Positions 24,540-32,958 of a DNA stretch of 64,000 bases are shown piece after piece. The position numbers were made by a program, and so were the translations under genes. Each line of letters starts with the position of its first letter. Positions within the stretch are counted from its first letter, which is position 1. This stretch comes from Neobacillus kokaensis (GTDB lineage Bacteria; Bacillota; Bacilli; Bacillales; Cytobacillaceae). The notes beneath the pieces were generated by a model, which searched no databases, was not told the origin of the DNA, and worked only from the letters and a program-made list of their open reading frames with translations. Location of the stretch: positions 188,606-252,605 of the forward strand of contig NZ_BNDS01000003.1 of the NCBI RefSeq assembly GCF_014656545.1, read 5' to 3'.

Positions 24540-24593
24540 TGTACTGTCCTATTTATTTCTGATACAATAAAATCCAGAGATGAGGTGAAAATT

Positions 24594-25061
24594 ATGCCAA
24601 GAGGAGTAGGAAAGGTAGTTGCCCAAAATAAAAAGGCTACTCATGATTATTTTGTCGAGGAAACATACGAGGCCGGAATTGTACTACAAGGAACTGAAAT
24701 CAAGTCAATTCGCGCCGGGCGGGTGAACCTCAAGGATTCGTATGTTAGGATTCAAAATGGCGAAGCTGTTTTGTTTGGAATGCACGTCAGTCCATATGAA
24801 CAAGGGAACCGATACAATCACGATCCGCTACGGACACGTAAACTGCTGCTTCACAAACGTGAAATCAACAAGCTTTTTGGAGATTCAAAAGAATCGGGTT
24901 ACGCGCTTATTCCATTGAAGCTGTATTTAAAAAATGGCTTCTGCAAGGTTTTAATCGGGCTTGCAAGGGGTAAGAAAAACTATGACAAGCGTGAGGATCT
25001 GAAGAAAAAGGAAGCGAAGCGTGAAATTGAACGTGCCTTCAGGGAGCGTCAGAAAATGTAA
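24594..25061 (+). CDS. smpB: SmpB, tmRNA-binding protein
   Basis: The protein has 155 residues from ATG 24594 (GAGGTGA at 24581-24587). It forms an OB-fold with conserved [22 protein letters not shown] and [16 protein letters not shown]. The basic C-terminal tail ([12 protein letters not shown] onward) enters the mRNA channel during trans-translation. It works with the tmRNA encoded 147 bases downstream to rescue stalled ribosomes. Confidence 0.97.
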   Translation: MPRGVGKVVAQNKKATHDYFVEETYEAGIVLQGTEIKSIRAGRVNLKDSYVRIQNGEAVLFGMHVSPYEQGNRYNHDPLRTRKLLLHKREINKLFGDSKESGYALIPLKLYLKNGFCKVLIGLARGKKNYDKREDLKKKEAKREIERAFRERQKM

Positions 25062-25088
25062 TTCGGTGCGTTTTACAAATACTTACAA

Positions 25089-25116
25089 TTGCAAAATTCA
25101 CTGAGTATGTTATAAT
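25089..25116 (+). promoter_or_regulatory. Promoter of the tmRNA gene
   Basis: TTGCAA (25089-25094), a 16-base spacer, TATAAT (25111-25116). The mature tmRNA starts ~90 bases later, so a 5' leader including the palindrome GCTGAT-T-ATCAGC (25184-25196) must be removed. Confidence 0.7.
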
Positions 25117-25207
25117 AAGTTTGTCGCTGATAAAGCGATGAGAAACTTTTGCTCAAACAACTTGCCAGTTTCCTAACGTTCTTGCTGATTATCAGCACTT
25201 TTATAAT

Positions 25208-25569
25208 GGGGACGCTACGGATTCGACAGGGGTAGTTCGAGCTTGGGTTGCGAGTCGAGGGGATCGGCCTCGTTAAAACGTCAAAGCCAATAACTGGCAA
25301 AACTAACAACAACTTCGCTTTAGCTGCCTAATTAAGCACTAAGCGGTTCGCCCCTCCATTGCCCATGTGGTAGGGTAGCGGACTCACTCTCAGTGGGCTA
25401 CGCCGGATTCCACCGCCTGAGGATGAAGGAAGAGAACAACCAGGCTAGCTGACCGGACGCCCGTCGATAGGCATATGGCTTCAGCGAAACACGAATATAT
25501 CGACTACACTCGTAGAAGCTTAAGTGCCGATATCTTTGGACGTGGGTTCGATTCCCACCGTCTCCACCA
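25208..25569 (+). ncRNA. ssrA: tmRNA (ssrA)
   Basis: The 5' GGGGACG pairs with 3' CGTCTCC to give the tRNA-like acceptor, followed by A and an encoded CCA (25567-25569); the T-arm GTGGGTTCGATTCCCAC is also present. The tag frame at 25296-25331 encodes GKTNNNFALAA followed by TAA, so the full tag with the tmRNA-borne alanine is AGKTNNNFALAA, a little shorter than the B. subtilis tag but with the ALAA degron seen by ClpXP. It lies directly after smpB. Confidence 0.97.
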
Positions 25570-25586
25570 TACATAAGGTGGATAAC

Positions 25587-25617
25587 AAGACTAGCATTCA
25601 TAATGCTGGTCTTTTTT
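25587..25617 (+). terminator. Intrinsic terminator after tmRNA
   Basis: AAGACTAGCATT (25587-25598) pairs with AATGCTGGTCTT, one G-U, followed by TTTTT. Confidence 0.88.
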
Positions 25618-25693
25618 ATATTGTAAAAAGTATTTTCAATACTGCACTGCAGCTTAATAGGGGATTATTGTGCAATCCCCATCTATCTTATTA

Positions 25694-26578
25694 CTATTCC
25701 TTACGAATAAATTGAATAAAATCATTTACAATGGATTTTTTAAAGCGATGAGGTTTTTGGACCATCCAATAATCCCTTGTTAATGTGAAGTTTTCTATCT
25801 TTACCTCAATTAGTGTCCCGAAGTTCAATTCTTTTTCCACCGTCAGTTTAGGAAGTATGCTTACACCAAGTTCTGCTTCTACTGCACTCTTAATAGACTG
25901 CAAACTACCAAGTTCAATTGCATTTCCAATTCTGTCAAGGATCCCATATTCTCTAAAGGCATGTTCTACTATTAGGCGGGTACCGGAATTTGATTCTCTC
26001 CAAATCATTTTTTCGTTGGATAATTCACTAATTTCTATCTGGGAACGATTCCTCCATCGATGATTGGACGAGGCTACCAAGATTAACTCATCTTTAGAGA
26101 AATTTTCAACAAGGAACTCATTTTTTTCTACTTGACTTTCGACGAGGGCGATATCAATCTCATTGCTTTCTAATTTAGTTAATATATTTGGAGTATTTCC
26201 AATCAATAAACTAAATTTGATATCAGGAAAGCTCTTTTTAAAACAACCCAATAAGCTAGGAAGCAGGTATTCGCCAATTGTTAAGCTGGCACCTAAACGT
26301 AAAACAGCTTCCTTCTTTCCCGAGATTTCTTGAACGGCGTCGAAAGAATTTTCAAAGCGATCAATGATTTCTTTGGCGAATGGGTAGAGTACTTCACCAG
26401 CTTCAGTCAGGGATAACCTTCCGTCAACTCTTTCAAATAATAATGTACCGTAATGATTTTCCAACTGATGAATTTGTTTTGATACAGCTGGTTGCGATAC
26501 ATACCCTAAGCGCGCGGCTTTACTTATACTCCCCTCCTCAACCACTAGGCAAAACATTCTTAAGTTTTCCACGTTCAT
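25694..26578 (-). CDS. LysR-type transcriptional regulator
   Basis: The protein has 294 residues. The N-terminal winged helix-turn-helix (residues ~1-60, ISKAARLGYVSQPAVSKQIHQLE) is followed by a two-lobed ligand-binding domain starting near residue 90 (LRLGASLTIGEYLLP). The type is close to CysL/YeiE-like regulators that control sulfur or anion metabolism, but the ligand is not readable. It is divergent from the TauE/SafE permease gene, its probable target. No strong ribosome site precedes the start, so a nearby start is possible. Confidence 0.85.
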   Translation of the reverse strand: MNVENLRMFCLVVEEGSISKAARLGYVSQPAVSKQIHQLENHYGTLLFERVDGRLSLTEAGEVLYPFAKEIIDRFENSFDAVQEISGKKEAVLRLGASLTIGEYLLPSLLGCFKKSFPDIKFSLLIGNTPNILTKLESNEIDIALVESQVEKNEFLVENFSKDELILVASSNHRWRNRSQIEISELSNEKMIWRESNSGTRLIVEHAFREYGILDRIGNAIELGSLQSIKSAVEAELGVSILPKLTVEKELNFGTLIEVKIENFTLTRDYWMVQKPHRFKKSIVNDFIQFIRKE

Positions 26579-26794
26579 TTTAGTTTGTCACCAACTTTCT
26601 ATAAAGAAATTTTTAAATTATATCATTAATATTATCAGAAAATTCTCATCCATATATATTAGGTTATAATTTTATACCGAAATTTATGAACCAATCTCCA
26701 TAACTTTTCCTTATATCCTATAAAATATTGATAATTTAATGTTCCTATTATCCTTGATATATTTAAAGTATATAGTTTGTTAAGGAGGAACTGA

Positions 26795-27634
26795 ATGGAC
26801 ATCACTACAGGGATGCTACTTTCGTTGATTGGGATTCTATCAGGTGCTTATGGTTCGATAGTGGGGGCTGGAGGGGGATTTATTTTTGTTCCGGCATTGT
26901 TGTTGATTTATAATTTGGATCCAGTAGTAGCATCTGGGACTGGATTAATCATTGTATTAGTAAACTCTTTATCAGGAGTAATTGGGTACGGAAAACAGAA
27001 GAGGATTCAATATAGAACAGGACTAATGTTAGCAATAGGTGCTATTCCAGGTTCATTAATAGGAGTGTGGCTGCTACAGATCTATTCTTCAAGATTATTT
27101 TATATTGTTTTTGCTAGTTTATTGGTGTTACTCGGCTTTTTCTTATTTGCTAAAAACTCTCCTTTTGCAAAAGAAAAAAAGGGTAGGATGCCTGTTATGG
27201 CTAGAGAGGGAGAATTGAATACCGTAAAATTAGATGGAAACCCTTCTATTACCGATGGATCCGGTGGAGAAAATACCAAGCTGGAGCCAAAATGGATAAT
27301 ACCCCTTGGATTACTAATGGGCGTATTATCCAGCTATCTGGGCATCGGCGGCGGATGGCTGCTTGTTCCTATTCTAATTTATTTTTTTAAAGTATCTACC
27401 CATTTTGCTACCGCTACATCTATTTTTTCCTTATGCCTATACACTTCAGTAGGGGTTATATCACAAATCATTTATGGAAATATTGATTGGGAAATTGTAT
27501 TATGGGGAGGATTCGGTGTTATTATAGGGGCACAGTTAGGAGTATTCCTTTCCCAGAAAATACCCGGAAGAGTTATCGTACAAATGCTGTCAGTATTATT
27601 AGTTGCTATTGGTTTTCGAATGTTTTTTAATTAA
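26795..27634 (+). CDS. TauE/SafE family sulfite/sulfonate exporter-like permease
   Basis: The protein has 279 residues and about eight membrane segments in two homologous halves. Each half has a glycine-rich signature: GAYGSIVGAGGGFIFVPALL near residue 20 and SSYLGIGGGWLLVPIL near 185. A polar loop of ~45 residues joins the halves. TauE/SafE members move sulfite, sulfonates or other organic anions. AAGGAGGAA precedes the start, and the LysR gene lies divergently 216 bases away, which suggests local control. Confidence 0.85.
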   Translation: MDITTGMLLSLIGILSGAYGSIVGAGGGFIFVPALLLIYNLDPVVASGTGLIIVLVNSLSGVIGYGKQKRIQYRTGLMLAIGAIPGSLIGVWLLQIYSSRLFYIVFASLLVLLGFFLFAKNSPFAKEKKGRMPVMAREGELNTVKLDGNPSITDGSGGENTKLEPKWIIPLGLLMGVLSSYLGIGGGWLLVPILIYFFKVSTHFATATSIFSLCLYTSVGVISQIIYGNIDWEIVLWGGFGVIIGAQLGVFLSQKIPGRVIVQMLSVLLVAIGFRMFFN

Positions 27635-27643
27635 GCTGTTGTT

Positions 27644-27690
27644 AAGAAGCATAGTTTTATTATGATGCCAAATTATGCTTCTTTATTTTA
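27644..27690 (+). terminator. Intrinsic terminator after the TauE/SafE gene
   Basis: AAGAAGCATA (27644-27653) pairs with TATGCTTCTT (27674-27683), then TATTTTAT. Confidence 0.8.
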
Positions 27691-27808
27691 TCAGGTCCCA
27701 TTATATTTGATTCCCTCACCATTCTCTCACCAATTTCTAATCTTTTTATACGGATGTTCTCATTTTTGCTGATTATGATATAGGTATCAGCAAAAGGAGG
27801 ATATTAAA

Positions 27809-28159
27809 ATGAAATTACTAACCCAATTTTTAATAGCAGTTACTTTTATTGGAGGTCTTTGCGCCGCTGCTTACGCAATGACAAATAACCATACAGCAAC
27901 TGAACAAACAAATCCAACTTCATATCCAATTCGCCACATAGAAGCAATTGAAGCTGCTATAAAGGTATCAAAAGGTGGGTTTGTAAAAAACATTCAAGCA
28001 AAGGAAGAAGAGGGAATTAAAAAATACGAAGTTAATATTGTAAATCAAGGTAAAGAAATTGAAGTTGATATTAATGGATTAACTGGTAAGGTTTTAGAAG
28101 TTTCTAAAGATATTCAAACTACAACAATGACTAAAAGACCTATTCAATCATTGGAATAG
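27809..28159 (+). CDS. Small secreted PepSY-like protein
   Basis: The protein has 116 residues. An N-terminal hydrophobic segment ending in AAAYAM (about residue 24) looks like a signal peptide. The rest resembles one PepSY module: IEAIEAAIKVSKGGFVKNIQ then YEVNIVNQGKEIEVDINGLTGKVLEV. PepSY proteins are thought to inhibit or bind extracytoplasmic proteases or other partners. It has a strong AAAGGAGG site and stands alone. The precise role is unknown. Confidence 0.75.
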   Translation: MKLLTQFLIAVTFIGGLCAAAYAMTNNHTATEQTNPTSYPIRHIEAIEAAIKVSKGGFVKNIQAKEEEGIKKYEVNIVNQGKEIEVDINGLTGKVLEVSKDIQTTTMTKRPIQSLE

Positions 28160-28255
28160 GTTATTTTTATTTTCACTCCCTTATAAGTTTAGAGATAGGG
28201 AAAACTTCTCATACTATCGATAGCAATAGTAGCCGATTCCCGGGGGTGAACCACA

Positions 28256-28966
28256 TTGGAACTAATTTACCGCGCAGTGATCGTCTTTTTGGTCGGATTT
28301 GTATTTTTAAGATTGACGGGAAAAAAGGCAGTCGCCGAAATGCACTCGTTTGATTTATTATACATTTTTGTTCTTACAAATATTATTAGTACGCCAGTTG
28401 AGGTTGAAAGTCTAGGGAAAGCCATCATCTATGGTGTAATCATAGTCATTATTTATAAAATCATCGTTCGTCTATCCTTACATAATAAATTAAGATGGCT
28501 CTTATATGACAGTCCTACCGTCTTAATTCGGAACGGTGATATTGACCGTAAAGGGTTGAAAAAGGCCAGAATGCCCGTGAATGAATTATTGTCACACTTA
28601 CGTGTAAAAGGGTATACAGAAACGCTAAATATTGCCATTGCCGTGATGGAAGAAACCGGCGAAATAAGTGTGATTCCAAAAGCGGACTACCGCCCGGTTC
28701 AGCCGAAGGATTTAAAGTTAAAAGTTAAAAAGGAATATCTGCCGATTCCGCTGATTATGGACGGTCAAATCATTTCTCATAACTTAAAATACCTAAAGCT
28801 GGACATTGATTGGCTAATGAAAGAGGTGAAGAACAAGGGAGAAAAAGTTGAGGACATTATGCTGGCCGTCTTTTTAGAAAACAGAAAGTTGTTTATTGAT
28901 AATAACCAGATCAAACATGCAAATAATAATGACCCTAATTACTACAAGCCTGGGAAGGATCATTGA
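28256..28966 (+). CDS. DUF421/YetF-family membrane protein
   Basis: The protein has 236 residues from TTG 28256, chosen because GGGGGTGA at 28241-28248 is ideally placed. Three N-terminal membrane segments (~5-20, 35-48, 60-80) precede a cytosolic YetF domain with GKKAVAEM, LYDSPTVLIRNGDIDRKGLKKARM and DIDWLMKEV. In Bacillus, members of this group occur in spores and as paralogues of uncertain role. It may be co-transcribed with the downstream YmaF-like gene. Confidence 0.83.
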   Translation: MELIYRAVIVFLVGFVFLRLTGKKAVAEMHSFDLLYIFVLTNIISTPVEVESLGKAIIYGVIIVIIYKIIVRLSLHNKLRWLLYDSPTVLIRNGDIDRKGLKKARMPVNELLSHLRVKGYTETLNIAIAVMEETGEISVIPKADYRPVQPKDLKLKVKKEYLPIPLIMDGQIISHNLKYLKLDIDWLMKEVKNKGEKVEDIMLAVFLENRKLFIDNNQIKHANNNDPNYYKPGKDH

Positions 28967-29046
28967 TTAATTTCCAGCCAACTGAGCATATTCCCGTTTT
29001 TTTGAAAATATCATGGGTAATAAAGCTGCATAAGGGGTGGGGGAAT

Positions 29047-29385
29047 ATGGCTAAGATAGGAAAAGATGATTTTGTTAACGGGTTTGTGCCGCATCATAAT
29101 CATGGCTCAGTTGATTATACATCGATGAGTTCAGAGCATGTTCATCAATGTTTAGATGTTACATCACCACCAATCCAAACACAGGACGGAAGCCACATTC
29201 ATTATACGGAAGGGTACGTGATGTTTGAAAACGGTCATACGCATCACTATAAGGCCTATTCCGGACCTGCAATTCCAGTAGGAAACGGGATGCATGTCCA
29301 TTACTATGATTTTTATACAAGTGAGGACGATGGCCATCGCCACCGTGTTACCGGTGTTGATAAAGCGGCACCTGGGAATAGATAA
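29047..29385 (+). CDS. ymaF: YmaF-like histidine-rich protein
   Basis: The protein has 112 residues from ATG 29047, preceded by GGGGTGGGGG; the frame is open back to 28963 but that start has no ribosome site. It is rich in His, often in H-x-H pairs (VPHHNHGS, HIHYTEG, HTHHYKAY, MHVHYYDF, HRHRVTG), which suggests metal binding. The YmaF family has no known function. The gene begins 80 bases after the DUF421 gene and may share its transcript. Confidence 0.75.
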   Translation: MAKIGKDDFVNGFVPHHNHGSVDYTSMSSEHVHQCLDVTSPPIQTQDGSHIHYTEGYVMFENGHTHHYKAYSGPAIPVGNGMHVHYYDFYTSEDDGHRHRVTGVDKAAPGNR

Positions 29386-29510
29386 AGCAAAGTGATTTTT
29401 TATTTTTGAAGAATTACAATTGAAATAAAATTGGAACTTTTTATTATTTTGCAGTATGATAGCATTATACTATCCAAAAGAGATGGTATATCTTTAATAG
29501 AATAAGTGGA

Positions 29511-29680
29511 AACAGGTTCCTTGAAAGCTGATGTTCAAGGATGAAAAGGGAAGCTCGGTGTAAATCCGACACGGTCCCGCCACTGTAAAAGGGAAATCAA
29601 CGCATGGATAAACCACTAATCGGTATGATTGGGAAGGTATGCGGCTGGTGATGATCCTTAAGTCAGGAGACCTGCCTGTT
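29511..29680 (+). ncRNA. Cobalamin (B12) riboswitch aptamer
   Basis: Closing stem AACAGG (29511-29516) with CCTGTT (29675-29680). Conserved internal elements are visible: GGGAAGCTCGGTG, TCCGACACGGTCCCGCCACTGT, and the B12 box AGTCAGGAGACCTGCC (29661-29676). It precedes metE, the B12-independent methionine synthase, the classical logic by which adenosylcobalamin shuts this enzyme off. A -10-like TATACT at 29466-29471 lies upstream. Confidence 0.95.
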
Positions 29681-29722
29681 TCGACAACGCTGTAAACCTA
29701 CGGGAGATAGGGAGGTGTTAGA

Positions 29723-29779
29723 TTGACTGCTAATGATACAAGGGCGGCGTATGCCGTGATCGATATTAGGCATTTCTAA
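29723..29779 (+). CDS. Putative 18-codon leader ORF in the metE riboswitch expression platform
   Basis: A TTG start at 29723 follows GGGAGGTG (29710-29717) at good spacing. The frame encodes MTANDTRAAYAVIDIRHF and stops at 29777-29779, inside the left arm of the terminator hairpin. Translation to the stop would cover that arm. It may instead be a coincidental ribosome-site-like sequence used in the riboswitch fold. No methionine codon enrichment is seen. Confidence 0.3.
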   Translation: MTANDTRAAYAVIDIRHF

Positions 29780-29816
29780 CTTTCTATTGAAACGTTAGGA
29801 ATGCCTTTTTTATTTT
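29768..29816 (+). terminator. Terminator of the cobalamin riboswitch (metE leader)
   Basis: AGGCATTTCTAAC (29768-29780) pairs with GTTAGGAATGCCT (29794-29806), then a T-run, 24 bases before metE. It is the expression platform expected for transcriptional control. Confidence 0.9.
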
Positions 29817-29839
29817 AAAAAACAGGAGGAATGAGAGAG

Positions 29840-32113
29840 ATGAAGAGCAGTAATCTAGGGTATCCAAGGATTGGGGAGGACCGCGAATGGAAGAAAACTT
29901 TAGAAGGATATTGGACAGGGAAGGTGACAGAATCAGATTTTCTTTTACAGATGGAACAGATTCGGCTCCAACATTTACAAAAGCAAAAGGATTTAGGCAT
30001 CGATTTGATACCAGTAGGGGAGTTTACTTTTTACGATCATATGCTCGATTTGGCCGTAATGTTTGGGTTTGTTCCAAAAAGATATGACTACGAGGGTGGA
30101 GCGGTGCCTCTTTCAACCTATTTTGCGATGGCGCGTGGCAGCAATAGGGCAGTGGCCAGTGAAATGACGAAATGGTTTAACACGAATTACCATTATATTG
30201 TCCCAGAACTGGGCGATCGGAAACCAACACTGACTGAAAATAAGCCGCTGCAAGCATATCGTGAAGCAAAAGAAAAGCTAGGGATTGATGGAAAGCCCGT
30301 CATCGTGGGTCCATTTACGTTTTTAAAGCTGTCAAAAGGGTTTGGACCAAAGGAATTACCGGCACTTATTTTGCAAATTGTTCCCCTTTACATTCAAGTA
30401 TTACAAGAGCTAGCAGCAGAGGGAGTACAATGGGTGCAGCTGGATGAACCAATCCTTGTTACATCGATCACAAAAGATGAAATGAAAACAGTTACCTATA
30501 TCTATAAACAGTTGAATGAAGCGGTGCCGCAGCTAAGAATTATGCTGCAAACCTATTTTGATGCGGTTGAGCACTATGAGGATTTTATGAATTTGCCTGT
30601 TGCCGGGGTTGGCTTAGATTTTGTCCACGGTTTGGATGAGAATCTTGAGGCTTTGAAAGAACATGGATTTCCTACGGACAAAGTGCTTGGTGCAGGAATT
30701 ATTGATGGGCGGAACATTTGGCGTTCTGATTTATCAGTCAAGAAGCAGCTTGTAGACACACTCATAAATATTGTATCAGAGGAACAATTATGGCTGCAGC
30801 CTTCCTCCAGCTTGCTGCATGTGCCTGTTACAGTCCGTCATGAAGATCAGTTAAATCCGATCGTAAAAGAAGCATTGGCTTTTGCTGATGAAAAATTGGC
30901 TGAAATAAAGTGCTTGGCTGAAAACGCCGCAAATGGCGAAGAAGAACCGTTTGCTCAATCTAAAAAAGCTCTTACCCGCTTGAACCAATCAATAGAGAGA
31001 AATCGAAAGGAAATTCAAGAGGCGGCAGCAGCTTTCCTTTCTCAGGATATACAGCGTAATTCCACCTTTGAACAACGTCGGGAAATACAAAAAGCTTGGA
31101 ACCTGCCGCTCCTTCCGACAACAACAATCGGCAGTTTTCCGCAAACTTTAGAGGTTCGGCAGGCGCGAAGAAAATGGCGAAAAGGCGAATGGACGACAGA
31201 AGAATATGATCAATTTATACAAAAGGAAATTCGTAAATGGATTAATATTCAAGAGGATATGGGTCTTGATGTATTCGTTCATGGTGAATTTGAGCGGACT
31301 GATATGGTTGAGTTTTTCGGTGAAAAATTAGGCGGATTTGCGTTTACCAAGAACGGCTGGGTGCAATCCTACGGCTCCCGTTGTGTAAAGCCGCCAGTCA
31401 TTTATGGGGATGTAGAGTTCCTGCAGCAAATGACGGTGAAGGAAAGTGTCTTCGCACAGTCTCTAACTACCAAACCTGTTAAAGGTATGATTACCGGTCC
31501 GGTAACGATTCTAAATTGGTCTTTTGTCAGGGACGACCTGACGCGGTCACAGGTAGCTTTTCAAATCGCGGTTGCTTTAAGAAACGAAGTGGAGGCACTT
31601 GAGGCAGCAGGGATTAAAATGATTCAGGTGGATGAACCGGCATTGAGAGAAGGACTGCCATTGAAGCAATCAGAATGGGATGATTATTTACAGTGGGCGG
31701 TAAAGGCCTTTCGAGTGACAACCTCTTCTATTGCAGATATGACGCAAATACATACCCATATGTGTTATTGTGAATTCCACGATTTTATTGGAGCCATTGA
31801 CCAGCTTGATGCGGATGTCATTTCGATTGAAACATCGCGAAGTCATGGGGAGCTTGTTTCCGCTTTTCATCAGAATGCCTATCATAAAGGAATCGGGCTT
31901 GGCGTCTATGATATCCATAGTCCGCGGGTGCCGTCATGTGAAGAAATCATTGAAGTAATTGAACAAGGTTTAAAGGCTCTTGAAACGAATCAATTCTGGA
32001 TTAACCCAGATTGTGGATTAAAAACTAGAGGAATTGACGAAACCGTTCGTTCTTTAGCTAATATGGTGACAGCGACACATATAGTTCGTGAGCGCTTGGC
32101 CGTGACAAATTAA
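29840..32113 (+). CDS. metE: Cobalamin-independent methionine synthase
   Basis: The protein has 757 residues from ATG 29840; AGGAGG at 29824-29829 is too close to the ATG at 29831. The N-terminal domain starts SNLGYPRIGEDREWKK; the C-terminal catalytic barrel holds the zinc-site segments HTHMCYCEF and NPDCGLKTR and TTIGSFPQT. It transfers the methyl group from 5-methyltetrahydropteroyl-triglutamate to homocysteine. The riboswitch upstream ties its expression to lack of B12. It is monocistronic with its own terminator. Confidence 0.97.
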   Translation: MKSSNLGYPRIGEDREWKKTLEGYWTGKVTESDFLLQMEQIRLQHLQKQKDLGIDLIPVGEFTFYDHMLDLAVMFGFVPKRYDYEGGAVPLSTYFAMARGSNRAVASEMTKWFNTNYHYIVPELGDRKPTLTENKPLQAYREAKEKLGIDGKPVIVGPFTFLKLSKGFGPKELPALILQIVPLYIQVLQELAAEGVQWVQLDEPILVTSITKDEMKTVTYIYKQLNEAVPQLRIMLQTYFDAVEHYEDFMNLPVAGVGLDFVHGLDENLEALKEHGFPTDKVLGAGIIDGRNIWRSDLSVKKQLVDTLINIVSEEQLWLQPSSSLLHVPVTVRHEDQLNPIVKEALAFADEKLAEIKCLAENAANGEEEPFAQSKKALTRLNQSIERNRKEIQEAAAAFLSQDIQRNSTFEQRREIQKAWNLPLLPTTTIGSFPQTLEVRQARRKWRKGEWTTEEYDQFIQKEIRKWINIQEDMGLDVFVHGEFERTDMVEFFGEKLGGFAFTKNGWVQSYGSRCVKPPVIYGDVEFLQQMTVKESVFAQSLTTKPVKGMITGPVTILNWSFVRDDLTRSQVAFQIAVALRNEVEALEAAGIKMIQVDEPALREGLPLKQSEWDDYLQWAVKAFRVTTSSIADMTQIHTHMCYCEFHDFIGAIDQLDADVISIETSRSHGELVSAFHQNAYHKGIGLGVYDIHSPRVPSCEEIIEVIEQGLKALETNQFWINPDCGLKTRGIDETVRSLANMVTATHIVRERLAVTN

Positions 32114-32124
32114 AGATTCAAGCT

Positions 32125-32159
32125 AAACCAAAGGCATAGAAATTGCCTTTGGTTTTTTT
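32125..32159 (+). terminator. Intrinsic terminator after metE
   Basis: AAACCAAAGGCA (32125-32136) pairs with TGCCTTTGGTTT (32144-32155), then TTTT. Confidence 0.93.
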
Positions 32160-32207
32160 ATATATTTTATTCCTCTTTTTCGAAAAGTAGATTTACAAGT
32201 TTACACA

Positions 32208-32246
32208 ATATATGTTAACTTATTTTATATATTAGTTAACATATAT
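32208..32246 (+). promoter_or_regulatory. BirA operator in front of bioDAY
   Basis: Perfect 12-bp inverted arms ATATATGTTAAC (32208-32219) and GTTAACATATAT (32235-32246) are separated by 15 bases, matching the BirA site form TGTNAAC-N14-16-GTTNACA. It lies 20 bases before bioD. Biotin-loaded BirA would repress the operon. Confidence 0.9.
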
Positions 32247-32265
32247 TTTCGAAGGGGGAGAATAA

Positions 32266-32958
32266 ATGTCAAACCATTTTTGGATTACCGGTACAGATAC
32301 AGATGTCGGCAAAACATTAGTCACTACATACTTCATGCACTATTTTCAATCAAAGGGAGAAAACGTCATACCGTATAAGCCGATTCAAACCGGTCTGATT
32401 GTCGAAGGTTCAAGGGCATACTACGGAGATACAGAATTCTATCAAACATTTAGCGCGAACACTTTAGTTAAAGAGGATTTGAACAGTTATTCTTTCGTAG
32501 AACCTGCTTCACCTCATTATGCAGCCAGATTAGAAGGAGCAAAAATTAATGAAGAGGTTATTCTCCAGCATATCGAGCAGTTAAAGCCAAAATACGACCG
32601 TGTCATATGTGAAGGTGCCGGCGGCTTATACGTTCCAATCAATGAGCAGCGTAATTACCATTTTCTCAATCTGATTAAGCAGTCGCAGCTGCCTGCAGTA
32701 GTCGTTGCCCGGACAAAATTAGGGACAATTAATCATACTTTACTAACTTTAGAGGCCCTTAAAATCAATGACGTTCCAGTTGCAGGGATTGTCTTTAATG
32801 CATTTGAAGACACTGAGCTTGAGAGGGATAACATACAAACCATTCAACAACTCACAAACCTGCCAACGCTTGTCATTCCTAAATTAACAAATCTAGCAGA
32901 TTTTAAAACTATTGAAATTTCTAACAAACTATTTTTTGAAAGGGTGTTGCATGAATGA
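32266..32958 (+). CDS. bioD: Dethiobiotin synthetase
   Basis: The protein has 230 residues. The P-loop GTDTDVGKT is at residues ~8-16, KPIQTG follows at ~38, and [11 protein letters not shown] near 118 binds the substrate carboxylate. It closes the ureido ring of dethiobiotin from DAPA, CO2 and ATP. It is the first gene of bioD-bioA-bioY behind the BirA operator, and its stop overlaps bioA (ATGA). No bioB or bioF is in the window. Confidence 0.96.
   Translation: MSNHFWITGTDTDVGKTLVTTYFMHYFQSKGENVIPYKPIQTGLIVEGSRAYYGDTEFYQTFSANTLVKEDLNSYSFVEPASPHYAARLEGAKINEEVILQHIEQLKPKYDRVICEGAGGLYVPINEQRNYHFLNLIKQSQLPAVVVARTKLGTINHTLLTLEALKINDVPVAGIVFNAFEDTELERDNIQTIQQLTNLPTLVIPKLTNLADFKTIEISNKLFFERVLHE

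Noticed and set aside
25398..25601. Open frame antisense to tmRNA
   Set aside because: It lies entirely across the ssrA gene and reflects RNA structure, not a protein.
28160..28255. Sigma-B-like promoter before the DUF421 gene (GTTTAGAGATAGGGAAAA)
   Set aside because: The spacing between GTTT and GGGA is about six bases, far shorter than the 12-15 required.
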